Assembly: GCA_965249205.1 (NCBI GenBank)
Contig: CBDFLL010000002.1
Coordinates: 186,001-250,000, forward strand
Reading direction: 5' to 3'
Length of the DNA stretch: 64,000 nt
Source of the DNA: JAQBVV01 sp965249205
Lineage (GTDB): Bacteria; Acidobacteriota; Vicinamibacteria; Vicinamibacterales; UBA2999
The notes beneath the pieces were generated by a model. It saw only the letters and a program-made list of their open reading frames with translations, had not been told where the DNA came from and searched no databases. This document shows, piece by piece, positions 36,297-45,434 of this stretch; within the stretch, counting starts at the first letter, position 1; the number at the start of each line of letters is the position of its first letter. A program made the position numbers and the translations under genes.

Positions 36297-37229
36297 ATGA
36301 AACATGTTATTGCGGTGGTCCTGGTGACCGCGCTCTGCGCGGCCGTTTGGGTTGCACCGGCATACGCGCGGCAAAACGGCAAGAAGAACACGAACGCGCC
36401 GGACAATGGCCCCAACAACCAGAATTGGAACACGGTCGTGACCGGCGCGACGACCGACGCATCGCAAACAACGCTCTTCCTCGTCGGGGACGACTTCTCG
36501 CCGGATGCGGCCGTCTACATCGCCGGTTTCCAGTTGGGTAATGTCATGGTCGATGCGTCGAGGACGTCGCTGACGGCGATGATGCCAGCAGGCGGGTTCG
36601 TCCCAGGCAGCTACCTGGTTCGCGTGGTGGCCGGCACCTCTGAGCAGAAGAACGTCAGCTTCGAGATGACCATCGGAGCTGCTGGTCCAACAGGTGCCGC
36701 CGGAACCGACGGCGTTGACGGTCTCAATGGCATCAACGGTATCAACGGCACCAATGGTACCAACGGCGTTGATGGCACCAATGGTATTGATGGGGTCGTT
36801 ATTGGCCACTACCGGACGTTGGGCGACGACGCGAACAACTACACGGTGATCCCCAACAATTCGTCGGGAGTGAGGATCACGAATTGCGATCCGGGAGATG
36901 TCGCTGTGGGCGGTGGGCACCTCATTGACGGCATCGGATCTTTGTCGGCGCCGGCAATCCTCGCCAGTGTTCCCTGGCAGAGTGCGGAATCGTGGCTGGT
37001 CCAGGCGGTGGGGACCGGTAGCTACGGGAATTTCACGCTCTACACCGTCGTTCGGTGTGCTGATTACGCTCTGATTCACGTGGGTGGCATGGACGAGATG
37101 GAGTTCACCGAAGCCGAGTCCAACCTAAACGACCTGGTCTCTGAATATCAGCAATACGAGGACGCGACTGCAGAAGACGAGGAGTTTGAGGACGAGGAAG
37201 AAGACGGGGAAGACGAAGAAGAACTCTGA
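36297..37229 (+). CDS. Secreted protein with collagen-like repeats and acidic tail
   Basis: 310 residues. Signal peptide ending AYARQ. Residues ~35-125 form an IPT/TIG-like beta domain. Residues 127-166 are 13 perfect Gly-X-Y triplets (the G-I-N, G-T-N, G-V-D type) encoded by short imperfect DNA repeats. A beta-rich domain follows with conserved Cys, and the last ~30 residues are almost all Glu/Asp. Such proteins form triple-helical stalks on the cell surface or are secreted; partners and function are unknown. GAGG six bases upstream supports the ATG at 36297. Confidence 0.8.
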   Translation: MKHVIAVVLVTALCAAVWVAPAYARQNGKKNTNAPDNGPNNQNWNTVVTGATTDASQTTLFLVGDDFSPDAAVYIAGFQLGNVMVDASRTSLTAMMPAGGFVPGSYLVRVVAGTSEQKNVSFEMTIGAAGPTGAAGTDGVDGLNGINGINGTNGTNGVDGTNGIDGVVIGHYRTLGDDANNYTVIPNNSSGVRITNCDPGDVAVGGGHLIDGIGSLSAPAILASVPWQSAESWLVQAVGTGSYGNFTLYTVVRCADYALIHVGGMDEMEFTEAESNLNDLVSEYQQYEDATAEDEEFEDEEEDGEDEEEL

Positions 37230-37251
37230 TCGTGTGTCTCGCGGCTGATCT

Positions 37252-37284
37252 GAGAGCCCATCTCTCTTTGAGGGACGGGCTCTC
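37252..37284. terminator. Possible terminator between convergent genes
   Basis: GAGAGCCC (37252-37259) pairs with GGGCTCTC (37277-37284), an 8-bp perfect stem with a 17-base loop between the convergent collagen-repeat gene and queG. No strong U-run follows on either side. Confidence 0.4.
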
Positions 37285-37299
37285 GTCATTTGTGACCGC

Positions 37300-38475
37300 T
37301 CAGAACGAGCCCTCCAGAGACGATTCTTGGCCAGCCGCCCCCGGATCGCGGGTCGTATGCGCCAGCGCTGCCTCGATCTCCTCAAGGACCCAGGCGTCTG
37401 ACTCGCGCTGGTGGCGCGCCTGTAGCGCCGCACGCGCCCCGGCATCGTCGAAGCGTCCCAGTGCCCAGGCGCAGTGGCCGCGGACCAACGCAGACTCGTG
37501 CTGCAGTCTCGATGTCAGCGCCGACACCGCACGCGGATGATCGCTATTGCCCAGCGCCACGGCGACGTTCCGCAGGAAGCCCTGATATTTGGCGCGCCTC
37601 ACCGGGCTCCCGCGGAACAGCGTCTTGAATCCCTCCTCGTCCAGCGCGAGGAGGTCCACGAGATCAGGCGCCCGGAGCTCCTCGCGAGCCGCGAAGGCCG
37701 ACGCCGCTGCCCCGACCTGGGCGAAGCGGTTCCACGGACAGACGTCCTGGCACTCATCACAGCCAAAGATGCGATTGCCTACGCCCGCCCGTAGTTCGCG
37801 CGGGATCGGGCCACGGTTCTCGATCGTCAGATAGGAGATGCAACGCCTCGCGTCAACAACGTAGGGAGCGACAATCGCCTGCGTCGGGCACACGTCGATA
37901 CATGCCGTGCAGCTTCCGCACTGGTCGGCAACCGGCTCTCCGTACGCAAGCTCGCAATCGAGTACGATGGCGCCGAGGAAGAACCACGAGCCCACCCCGG
38001 CGGTGATGAGGTTCGAGTGTTTACCGATCCAGCCCAGGCCGGCAAGTTCCGCCCAGGCCTTCTCCAGCACGGGGCCGGTGTCGATGTAGTAGCGCCCCAC
38101 GACGCCGGGCGCGATCTCCTGTATGCGCTGATACAGGTCGCCAAGCGCGCTGCCGAGCACGTCGTGGTATTCGCCCCCCCACGCGTAGCGGGAAATCCGG
38201 GCGCGGGACGCATCGGTGCTCGCTTCCTCGCCGGTCCAGTAACTTCGCGTGACGATCAGGACCGACCGCGCCGCCGGCACCACGAGCCCCGGATCGGCGC
38301 GCCTGCCGGCGCTGCGCTCCATCCACTGCATGCTCCCGTGCATGCCGAGCGCGAGCCACTCGCGAAGACGCGGGGCCGCATCCAACGCGCCCACAGGCGC
38401 AGCCTCGCAGCGATCGAACCCCAGGCCGGTCGCCGCCGATTGGATGGCACGCGTCCGCTCATGGAGGGGGCTCAT
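37300..38475 (-). CDS. queG: Epoxyqueuosine reductase
   Basis: About 391 residues. The cobalamin-dependent enzyme reduces epoxyqueuosine to queuosine in tRNA anticodons. YIDTGP (130-135) gives the catalytic Asp132. Two 4Fe-4S clusters are set by CGSCTACIDVCP (C186-C196), C212 and CDECQDVCP (C239-C246). HEAT-like repeats (RNVAVALGNSDHPRAVSAL) form the C-terminus. The ATG at 38475 gives the usual length and has TAGACT seven bases upstream; the longer open frame ahead of it is not family-like. No other queuosine gene is in the window. Confidence 0.93.
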   Translation of the reverse strand: MSPLHERTRAIQSAATGLGFDRCEAAPVGALDAAPRLREWLALGMHGSMQWMERSAGRRADPGLVVPAARSVLIVTRSYWTGEEASTDASRARISRYAWGGEYHDVLGSALGDLYQRIQEIAPGVVGRYYIDTGPVLEKAWAELAGLGWIGKHSNLITAGVGSWFFLGAIVLDCELAYGEPVADQCGSCTACIDVCPTQAIVAPYVVDARRCISYLTIENRGPIPRELRAGVGNRIFGCDECQDVCPWNRFAQVGAAASAFAAREELRAPDLVDLLALDEEGFKTLFRGSPVRRAKYQGFLRNVAVALGNSDHPRAVSALTSRLQHESALVRGHCAWALGRFDDAGARAALQARHQRESDAWVLEEIEAALAHTTRDPGAAGQESSLEGSF

Positions 38476-38482
38476 GGCGCGC

Positions 38483-38488
38483 AGTCTA
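38483..38488 (-). promoter_or_regulatory. -10 element (TAGACT), leaderless start of queG
   Basis: TAGACT on the minus strand, seven bases before the queG ATG at 38475. Confidence 0.45.
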
Positions 38489-38570
38489 GCAGCCCGTGGT
38501 GCCGTGAACCGACTTGCCACTCTTTGAAGGTGCCGCGGCGCACGCCGATCGCAGCCGGGGCTTCGCCGCC

Positions 38571-39095
38571 CTAACGAAAAATCGTGGCGCCGGCCATGGT
38601 GTTGGGAATGACGGCCCCGGTCGCGAGCTGGTAGAGCGTGCCGCTCCCGTTGGTAGCGAAGGACCGCTGCCCAGTGCTGCCAATCGAGGACGGCTCGGTG
38701 TGCGCGTGGAAGCTCGCGACCGTATCGGCCCCGCCGTTGCACGTCGCGGCGCTGAGAGTCATGACGGTTGGATCAGTGCCCGCCGCCACCGCCACACCGT
38801 AGCCGCTCTTGACCACGCCTGTCGTGGAGAGGTCGGAGGTGATGAACGCCGAGCCACCGCCCACCGGGGCCAACGCAAGATCCTCCAGCGAGGGCGCGTA
38901 TCCACCGCCGCATGTCGACGCGTAGCTGGCCTCCGCGCTGCTGATGATGCGAAGTGAACCGACGGCCGAGGCCTCGTTGCCCGACTGGCGTGCGCGCAGC
39001 AGGCCGGGGATAGCGACGGCAGAGACGATGCCGATGAGCGCCACGCTAATCAACAGCTCGATCAGCGTAAATCCCCTGGCGTCCTCCGTCGTCAT
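38571..39095 (-). CDS. Type IV pilin-like protein
   Basis: 174 residues. The prepilin signal is short: RG|FTLIELL with cleavage after G8 and Glu at +5, then a hydrophobic helix (ISVALIGIVSAVAIPGLL). Two Cys residues in the C-terminal half (SYASTCGGGY and SAATCNGG) could form the D-loop. It would be processed by a prepilin peptidase, which is not in the window, and join a pilus or pseudopilus. The ATG at 39095 has GAGG nine bases upstream. The long frame before it carries no similarity. Confidence 0.88.
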   Translation of the reverse strand: MTTEDARGFTLIELLISVALIGIVSAVAIPGLLRARQSGNEASAVGSLRIISSAEASYASTCGGGYAPSLEDLALAPVGGGSAFITSDLSTTGVVKSGYGVAVAAGTDPTVMTLSAATCNGGADTVASFHAHTEPSSIGSTGQRSFATNGSGTLYQLATGAVIPNTMAGATIFR

Positions 39096-39352
39096 TCGAT
39101 TGGTCCTCACTCGTCGCTTCGCCCCTGTCAGGCACCGGCCCGTGGTGACCAAACGAGAGGCGCCCCAGTATGTGGCACCTCGGTTGGGCCCGGCACGCAG
39201 AGACATTGTACGTATCACCGCCACACATCGCCTAAGCGAATGGCGCAATCAGGCAAACGATTCGTCCTCTACGGTCAAAGTCACGTGCGGGCTGCTTCGG
39301 TATAACAACACAAGACTGCCAATCACGGCAGTCATCGCGAAAGGAGCCCACG

Positions 39353-39865
39353 ATGGACAGAACCTCACAAACGGCGCAGGAACACCGGGACGCGGGACGC
39401 GGACGCAAGGCATTCTGGGTGGCGGTCGCGCTCGGCGCGCTGTTCGCCGTCGTCTGGCTGACACCGACCCGAGCCCAGCGGCCGCACGGACCGGGCGGGT
39501 TCTTCCACGGCCAACGCGGCGATGCTCATTCGTTGGCGACACTCGGCGCAGAACTCAGGGAACATGCCGGTCTGCTGGCGTACGCGGGCCTGACCGAGCC
39601 CCAAGTGGCGCGCATCGCCGACGCGTTCGACGAGCGCATCGCAGTGTTCGCTGAACTGGAATCAGGCCGTGCTGCGATCGAAGGGCGAGTGGCCGACGCG
39701 GTAGCGGCCGAGAACCTTGACCCTACTGAGCTCGCCGTCACACTCGGCGAGGCGAGAGAGCTCGCAGAGCGGACCCTTGACGAATCGTTCGACCTGATCG
39801 CGGCCGTCGCCAGCGAGCTGACGCCCGCGCAGCGCGCGGATCTGGTCAGACACTGGAGAGACTGA
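39353..39865 (+). CDS. Spy/CpxP-like periplasmic protein
   Basis: 170 residues. N-terminal membrane signal (AFWVAVALGALFAVVWL), then a helical, His/Glu-containing domain. LTEPQVARIADAF and LTPAQRADLVRHW near the end are LTxxQ-type repeats, as in Spy/CpxP and heavy-metal resistor proteins that act as periplasmic chaperones or metal sensors. AAAGGAG seven bases upstream supports the start. A TATAAC at 39301-39306 may be part of its promoter. Its stop overlaps the following methyltransferase by one base (TGATG). Confidence 0.75.
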   Translation: MDRTSQTAQEHRDAGRGRKAFWVAVALGALFAVVWLTPTRAQRPHGPGGFFHGQRGDAHSLATLGAELREHAGLLAYAGLTEPQVARIADAFDERIAVFAELESGRAAIEGRVADAVAAENLDPTELAVTLGEARELAERTLDESFDLIAAVASELTPAQRADLVRHWRD

Positions 39866-40635
39866 TGAAACCGCGTCGCTTCGGGTCGGAATCACGCGTG
39901 GTTGGTGGCTCGCTCGCCGTCAGCCACAACCCGGGCGGGCCGACGACGTCACGCCCGCCCCTCGCCGCACCCGGTCGACCCCTTCGGTCCGTCCGCGCCT
40001 GGCTCGTCGGACAGTTCGGCCACCCGAGAGGCGTGTCCGGGCGGTTGGCCGGCTGGATCATGGCGCATCGCCCGTCCAATCGCCGGCGCAACGCCTGGGC
40101 CGTCGATCTGCTGAATGTGCAGCCGGGATGGCGCGTCCTTGAGATCGGTTTCGGCCCGGGCCTGTCGCTTCACCAGCTCGCATCACGCGTGGGACCAAAG
40201 GGGCTGGTGGCAGGCATCGACGTCTCCGCGACGATGCTGCGCCAGGCGCGACACCGCAATCGTGCGGCGGTCGCATCGGGAAGGATGGACCTGCGCCAGG
40301 CGTCGGTTACCGATCTTCCGAGCTTCGGCGAGGCGTTCGACGCGATACTAGCTGTCAACACCGTGGGGTTCTGGCCAGACCGACCCGCCCAGTTTAGGGC
40401 TATTCGGGCTGAACTCGTGCCCGGAGGACTCTTCGCCGTCACCGTACAGCCCCGATCAAGGGGTGCGACCGCGGCAACGACCGCACGGATTCAGGGCGAG
40501 ATCGAGGCGGATCTCTATGGCGCGGGCTTCGGGAGTGTGGTCAGCCACACGCTCGAGCTGGACCCTCCGGCGGCCTGCGTCATCGCGCGCGGAGTGCAGA
40601 CACTACGCCAGTCGATCCGTAGCCTCGTCCTATAG
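39865..40635 (+). CDS. Class I SAM methyltransferase
   Basis: 256 residues. VLEIGFGPGLS (around 92-102) is motif I; GIDVSATML, AILAVNTVGFW and LVPGGLFAVTVQP follow in family order. The N-terminal ~60 residues are basic and less conserved (PRRFGSESRVVGGS). Proteins of this group methylate small molecules, often quinones or lipids; the substrate is not predictable. Translation is probably coupled to the Spy-like gene through the TGATG overlap. Confidence 0.85.
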   Translation: MKPRRFGSESRVVGGSLAVSHNPGGPTTSRPPLAAPGRPLRSVRAWLVGQFGHPRGVSGRLAGWIMAHRPSNRRRNAWAVDLLNVQPGWRVLEIGFGPGLSLHQLASRVGPKGLVAGIDVSATMLRQARHRNRAAVASGRMDLRQASVTDLPSFGEAFDAILAVNTVGFWPDRPAQFRAIRAELVPGGLFAVTVQPRSRGATAATTARIQGEIEADLYGAGFGSVVSHTLELDPPAACVIARGVQTLRQSIRSLVL

Positions 40636-40650
40636 ACGAGGTCTCTGACG

Positions 40651-41310
40651 CTACTCGGGCTTCTTCGCGTGCTCGTCGAACTGGTGGGTCCAGTGCGCGC
40701 CACTGCAGAACGGCTTGTTCGTGCTGTGGCCACACCGGCATAACGCGAAGCGCCTCGTCGACGCGCCTTCACCTTGCGGAACCTCCTTGAGCGCGGCGGC
40801 GCCTCCGCGCACGACGTACGGACCGTTGGGAACGTAGCCGACCACTGGCTCCCCGCCGCCGTCGCCGTGTTCAACACCGTCGATCGAGTAACTGAGCGCG
40901 CCTGAGGGGCACGTGTCGATCACAGCCGCAATCTGCTCGGCCGATGCCGCCGTCGCCAGGACGAACGGTTCCTCCCTCAAACGGAAAACCTCCTTGAGGC
41001 CGTCGGTACATCGACCGGCGTGCGCGCAGATGCCGCGGTTGTCATGGATCGTAATCGCCTCGGCCACGTAGTCCTCACGCTTGTAGGGGACCCGGTCCGG
41101 GGCCTTCGCATCGCTGAAGCCGTTGGTCCGGTGGCTGCCGTCGCAGAAGGGCTTGTTCTTCGAGCCGCCGCACCGACAGAGCTTGGTCACCGCCTGCGTC
41201 TGATGCGCCGCCGCACCGTACAGACCCTCAAGCGAGGTGAGGTTCGTGACGCGATACGGTCCGTTTGGCATCAGCGAAATCTCGGGAACGGTCTTCGGGC
41301 CATCAGACAT
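40651..41310 (-). CDS. CDGSH and 4Fe-4S double-iron-sulfur protein
   Basis: 219 residues with two CDGSH 2Fe-2S motifs: C45-x-C47, C56, H60, and C191-x-C193, C202, H206. Between them lies a Fer4_19-like divergent ferredoxin segment (C95, C101, C134). Such tri-partite proteins are thought to carry electrons or sense redox state. The ATG at 41310 has AGGAGAG upstream. It lies 32 bases after egtD on the same strand, so it may be co-transcribed with the ergothioneine genes, suggesting an oxidative-stress setting. Confidence 0.88.
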   Translation of the reverse strand: MSDGPKTVPEISLMPNGPYRVTNLTSLEGLYGAAAHQTQAVTKLCRCGGSKNKPFCDGSHRTNGFSDAKAPDRVPYKREDYVAEAITIHDNRGICAHAGRCTDGLKEVFRLREEPFVLATAASAEQIAAVIDTCPSGALSYSIDGVEHGDGGGEPVVGYVPNGPYVVRGGAAALKEVPQGEGASTRRFALCRCGHSTNKPFCSGAHWTHQFDEHAKKPE

Positions 41311-41342
41311 GCTGCTCTCCTTCACTAGGGGGGGCGTCGCTG

Positions 41343-42308
41343 TCAACGCGCGGATGCAAGCGTCAGCGCGAAGCCGTCATCCGACCACTGGCTCGTGGTG
41401 AGGAAGCCAGCCCGCTCCACCATCGCCACGATTTGCTCGGCGCCGTACTTGTACGAACTCTCGGTCCAGATCGTCTCACCGGCGTCGAACATGATGTCGA
41501 GATCCGCGGACGGCACACGCACACGCTGCCGGCACTCACTCACCAGGTGCATCTCGATGCGCGAGGCTTCGGCGTTCCAGACCGCGCGATGACTGAACCT
41601 CGCCAGATCGAAATCGGCGTCGAGCTCGCTGTTGGCTCGTACGAGCAGGTTCCTGTTAAAGGCCGCTGTCACGCCGAGCGGATCGTCGTAGGCAAGCAGC
41701 AGCTCGGCTTCCGGCTTCAGGAGATCCGCACCAAGAAGCAGTGAGTCGCCCACCGACATCGCTGTTCGGATGTTGTGAAGAAAGGCAGCCGCGCCGGGCG
41801 GATCGAAGTTGCCGATATTCGAGCCGAGAAAGAGCGTCAGCGTCCGCCCTGTCGCGCGCCTGCTGCTCGCGATCTCGGTAAGCCCGGCCTCGTAGGTGGC
41901 CTCGTGGGCTACGACGACGAGGTCGATGTCACTCGCCAGGGCGCGTCCGGCCGCCTCGAGCGCAGCGCCCGACACGTCCACTAGGTGCACGGTCAGTGGG
42001 CCAGCCGGACGAGCCGAGAGGAGCGTGGCAAGCTTCAAGCCGCTACCTGGCCCCAGCTCGACAATGGTCGAAATGGGGGCGACGCGCGAGACGATGTCGC
42101 TCGCAACACGTTCAAGCAGGCGTTGCTCGGCCCTCGTGATGCCGTACCAGGGCAGGCGGCAAATCGCCTCGAACAGCTCCGATCCCAACTCGTCGTACAG
42201 GTGTTCGGACGGCAGCTGACGCGGTGTCTGCGACAGGTAGTACGCGACGTCGACGGCGAAACGGCTACGCGCCGTTGTGGTCTTTGGCACAGCGGAACGT
42301 CGCATAGA
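41343..42308 (-). CDS. egtD: L-histidine N-alpha-methyltransferase
   Basis: About 321 residues. EgtD trimethylates histidine to hercynine, the first step of ergothioneine synthesis. YDELGSELFE (39-48) and TRAEQRLLE are characteristic of the family, and ELGPGSGLK (85-93) binds SAM. TLFLGSNIGNF matches the later conserved block. The gene overlaps the end of egtB; ATGs at 42308 and 42302 are both possible starts and no ribosome site decides between them. Confidence 0.92.
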   Translation of the reverse strand, partial: SMRRSAVPKTTTARSRFAVDVAYYLSQTPRQLPSEHLYDELGSELFEAICRLPWYGITRAEQRLLERVASDIVSRVAPISTIVELGPGSGLKLATLLSARPAGPLTVHLVDVSGAALEAAGRALASDIDLVVVAHEATYEAGLTEIASSRRATGRTLTLFLGSNIGNFDPPGAAAFLHNIRTAMSVGDSLLLGADLLKPEAELLLAYDDPLGVTAAFNRNLLVRANSELDADFDLARFSHRAVWNAEASRIEMHLVSECRQRVRVPSADLDIMFDAGETIWTESSYKYGAEQIVAMVERAGFLTTSQWSDDGFALTLASAR

Positions 42309-43599
42309 CATAGGGGTAGCGCGCACGAAACCAGTTCCGGAATGTCGGTCGCAACAACGCGCGAGCCGTCGCCGGAGACGCGCCCTTTATGACCATGTGC
42401 TGGTTGTCGAAGAAGTCCGCCGAGTATTCCGGATAGGACGCCATCGGTCGAAAACCAGGAAATGGCCCGAAGGGCGTGCTCGTCCACTCCCAACCGTTGC
42501 CTACGAGATCCTCCACACCCCACGTACTCGCGCCAGCCGGGTGGCTGCCGACAGGCCAGGGATCCCAACTCGAGAAATCGAACACACCGCGTTCAACCGA
42601 CGGCTCATCAGAACCCCAGGGATACTGGCGCTCGCCGGCCGGCGAGCCGTACGTGGCGCGCTGAAACTCAGCCTCCGTTGGCAGCCGCGCCCCACACCAG
42701 CGCGTGAAGGCCGAGGCTTCCGCATGGCTGAGGTAGACGGGCCACGCCAGCGGCAACGGTAGCAACTCGAACATGCCGCGCCACCACCACGCGTCACCAT
42801 TGCGCTCCCAGAACAACGGGTGGGCCATGCCTTCCTGCTGAACCCACAGCCAGTCCTCCGCCGTCCACCAGCGCGCGTCTCGATAGCCGCCGGCCTCGAC
42901 GAACTCCAGGAATCGGCTGTTCGTGACATCGTGGCGCTCAATGGCGAACGCCCCGACGTCTTCAGTACGCGCCGGAAACTCGTTGTCCCATCCAAACCGC
43001 ACGGTGTCTCTGTCGACACCCAAGGTGGCGCGACCCGCCGGCACGGTGATCCATTCGGCAGATGGTGAGGTGTTCTTCGTCTGCGGATGGTAACCGGCCG
43101 GTCGCTGTTTGAGCGCGAACGGCAGCCGATGCCACATGTACAGCAGCGTCTCGTGGTGCAGCGCTTCGTGCTCGATGATGCAAAAGGCCGCTTCGGCTCG
43201 ATCGAGCAACGGATGCCCAGGCCGATCGAGCTCGCCGGAGGCCAGCACTTCCTCGATCTGTTTGTCGGCGTCAGCTGCAAAGGCGCGGACCACATCCCGG
43301 GATGGCCACACCGACTCGGCACTCGCCGCTGCCCCTTCGGCGGCAGATGACTCATGCGGGTCGATGCCTCGGGCGAAGAGGTCCTCGAGACGCGCATCGA
43401 TGCTCGGGTGACCCAACGCCTTCTTCATGAGGGAGTTGAAACTGAAACCCGGAAGGTGCCCTTCGTAGAACACGATCGGATGGCGCAGCGCGATCGGCTG
43501 GGAGTAGTAGGCCTCGTTGGTGAGCACGTCGAACAACTCGCGCGACCGTGCGCGGCTGCGTTGATAGCTACTGAGCGTCTCACTCTGCAGTGTGTCCAT
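42265..43599 (-). CDS. egtB: Ergothioneine biosynthesis sulfoxide synthase
   Basis: 444 residues. EgtB joins hercynine to a thiol with oxygen and non-haem iron. The N-terminal DinB-like half carries the three His iron ligands: H48 in YEGH, then H144 and H148 in EHEALHHE. The C-terminal half is a formylglycine-generating-enzyme-like fold (LPTEAEFQRATYG, VGNGWEWT, and RYPYVYATFRCAK at the end). GAGGAG lies before the ATG at 43599. egtC and egtE are not visible nearby, so the route may use cysteine directly or genes located elsewhere. Confidence 0.92.
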   Translation of the reverse strand: MDTLQSETLSSYQRSRARSRELFDVLTNEAYYSQPIALRHPIVFYEGHLPGFSFNSLMKKALGHPSIDARLEDLFARGIDPHESSAAEGAAASAESVWPSRDVVRAFAADADKQIEEVLASGELDRPGHPLLDRAEAAFCIIEHEALHHETLLYMWHRLPFALKQRPAGYHPQTKNTSPSAEWITVPAGRATLGVDRDTVRFGWDNEFPARTEDVGAFAIERHDVTNSRFLEFVEAGGYRDARWWTAEDWLWVQQEGMAHPLFWERNGDAWWWRGMFELLPLPLAWPVYLSHAEASAFTRWCGARLPTEAEFQRATYGSPAGERQYPWGSDEPSVERGVFDFSSWDPWPVGSHPAGASTWGVEDLVGNGWEWTSTPFGPFPGFRPMASYPEYSADFFDNQHMVIKGASPATARALLRPTFRNWFRARYPYVYATFRCAKDHNGA

Positions 43600-43775
43600 C
43601 GGGCTCCTCTGCGGCGACCGGCGTTCGGAAGGCTCATTGAACTACATCTCGCGTGATATCGCGAGCCGACGACGGCGCGCGCCCCATGTCGACGGCACTG
43701 CGGATGGGGCGGACTCGGCCGTCGGCATGCGGGAATGCGCAAGAGCCCGCCGGATCTCCGTGGAATAATGCCGCC

Positions 43776-45257
43776 GTGGTTCCACGTGTTCGTTTCGCCC
43801 CCTCCCCGACCGGGTATCTTCACGTCGGCGGCGCCCGTACGGCACTGTTCAACTGGCTCTACGCGCGCCGGCACGGTGGTACCTTTGTCCTGCGCATCGA
43901 GGACACCGACGTCGAGCGTTCGTCGGCCGAAATGATCGACGGCATCCTCGATGGCCTGCGCTGGCTCGGTCTCGACTGGGACGAAGGCCCGGAGGTGGGC
44001 GGACCGCGCGGTCCCTACTTCCAGTCGGAGCGCCTTGATCGCTACCGGCAGGCAGTCGAACGACTCGTCGCGGAGGGCCGAGCCTACTACTGCTACTGCA
44101 CGCCTGAGAGGCTGCGGCAGGAAAGGGAACTGGCGGAAGGTCGCGGGGAGGCCTGGCAGTACGACAAGGCGTGTCTGGCGCTGTCGCCTGAGCGCGCCAC
44201 CGAACTCGAAGGCGACAGAACGCCACGTACGGTTCGATTCAAAGTTCCGCCCACTCAGACGGGGTTCGACGACCGCGTACGCGGGCGCATCGAGTTCGAC
44301 TCGCGCCATCTCGAGGACTTCGTCGTGCTGCGTTCCGACCAGCACCCGACGTACCACCTCTCAGTCGTCGTGGATGACCTCGATATGGGGATTACGCATG
44401 TCATCCGCGGCGATGACCACATCTCCAACACGCCGAAGCATCTGCTGCTGTTCGAGGCGTTCGGCGCCGCGCCGCCCGTGTTTGCGCATGTCCCACTGAT
44501 TCTGGGGGCCGACAAGAAGCGGCTGAGCAAACGGCATGGCGCGACGTCGGTCACCGAGTACCGGGAGCAGGGTTATCTGCCCGACGCCATGATCAACTTC
44601 CTGGCGCTGCTCGGCTGGTCGCCGGGTGACGACACTGAGCTGATGTCCACCGACGATCTTGTCGAGCGCTTCTCGCTCCGCGGGATCGGGGGCGGCAACG
44701 CCGTGTTCGACACAACGAAGCTCGACTGGATGAACGGGCAGTACATCGCAAGACTGCCCGTCGGGGAGTTGGCGATGGCTGTCGAGCCGCTGCTCGCTGC
44801 TGCGGGTCTGGCACAGGCTGCCGGGGTGCTCACTCAGGAGGGTGACGACAACGGCGGTCCATGGCTCCATCAGCTCCTGGATCTGCTGCGCCCGCGAGCA
44901 AAGCGATTGACTGATTTCGTCGATCAGGCGAGGCCATTTATCGTCGAGTCGGTCGAGTACGAATCCGAGGCGGTCGCCAAGTACCTGTCATCGCCTGGCC
45001 TGAGCGATCACGTCGCCGCGCTGGCCACCGCACTGGGTGGGCTCGATCCCTTCGATGAGGCGCAGGTGGAAGCGGCGGTGCGCGGAACCGCCGCCGCGCG
45101 CGGCGTCAAGGCCGGAGCCCTGATCCATGCGACGCGAGTGGCCGTCACCGGCAGAACAACGAGTCCAGGGATCTTCGAGGTGCTGGTGTTGCTTGGTCGC
45201 GCACGGAGCGTAGCGCGACTGAAGCAACTGGTCGCTTTTCTAAACGGCAGGAGCTAA
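43776..45257 (+). CDS. gltX: Glutamyl-tRNA synthetase
   Basis: 493 residues from the GTG at 43776. Class I synthetase: APSPTGYLHVGG with the HIGH-like HVGG at 16-19, and KKRLSK (247-252) as the KMSKS-like motif. A C-terminal helical anticodon domain follows. The longer frame upstream of the GTG has no family similarity. AATAAT lies six bases before the GTG, in line with a leaderless start. It is divergent from egtB. A tRNA-Gln gene follows 103 bases downstream. I cannot tell whether the enzyme is discriminating or non-discriminating. Confidence 0.94.
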   Translation: MVPRVRFAPSPTGYLHVGGARTALFNWLYARRHGGTFVLRIEDTDVERSSAEMIDGILDGLRWLGLDWDEGPEVGGPRGPYFQSERLDRYRQAVERLVAEGRAYYCYCTPERLRQERELAEGRGEAWQYDKACLALSPERATELEGDRTPRTVRFKVPPTQTGFDDRVRGRIEFDSRHLEDFVVLRSDQHPTYHLSVVVDDLDMGITHVIRGDDHISNTPKHLLLFEAFGAAPPVFAHVPLILGADKKRLSKRHGATSVTEYREQGYLPDAMINFLALLGWSPGDDTELMSTDDLVERFSLRGIGGGNAVFDTTKLDWMNGQYIARLPVGELAMAVEPLLAAAGLAQAAGVLTQEGDDNGGPWLHQLLDLLRPRAKRLTDFVDQARPFIVESVEYESEAVAKYLSSPGLSDHVAALATALGGLDPFDEAQVEAAVRGTAAARGVKAGALIHATRVAVTGRTTSPGIFEVLVLLGRARSVARLKQLVAFLNGRS

Positions 45258-45293
45258 TTGCGACCGCCCTCGGCCTCCCGCTGCAATCAGCGT

Positions 45294-45323
45294 TTGCCCG
45301 GACGAAGGCTTTCTCTGTACAAT
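45294..45323 (+). promoter_or_regulatory. Promoter of tRNA-Gln
   Basis: TTGCCC (45294-45299), an 18-base spacer and TACAAT (45318-45323), ending 37 bases before the mature tRNA. Confidence 0.55.
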
Positions 45324-45360
45324 CGGAGGTTCCAGCCTCGGTTTCTCGCGAAGCCAGCAC

Positions 45361-45434
45361 TGGGAGGTCGTTCAACGGTAGGACACCTGCCTCTGGAGCA
45401 GGTTATCGGGGTTCGAATCCCTGCCTCCCAGCCA
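45361..45434 (+). tRNA. tRNA-Gln (CUG)
   Basis: TGGGAGG at the 5' end pairs with CCTCCCA, followed by discriminator G and an encoded CCA. Stem CCTGC/GCAGG encloses CTCTGGA, so the anticodon is CUG. The T-loop GGTTCGAATCC is intact. The U1-A72 end pair is a usual glutamine identity feature. Confidence 0.95.
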
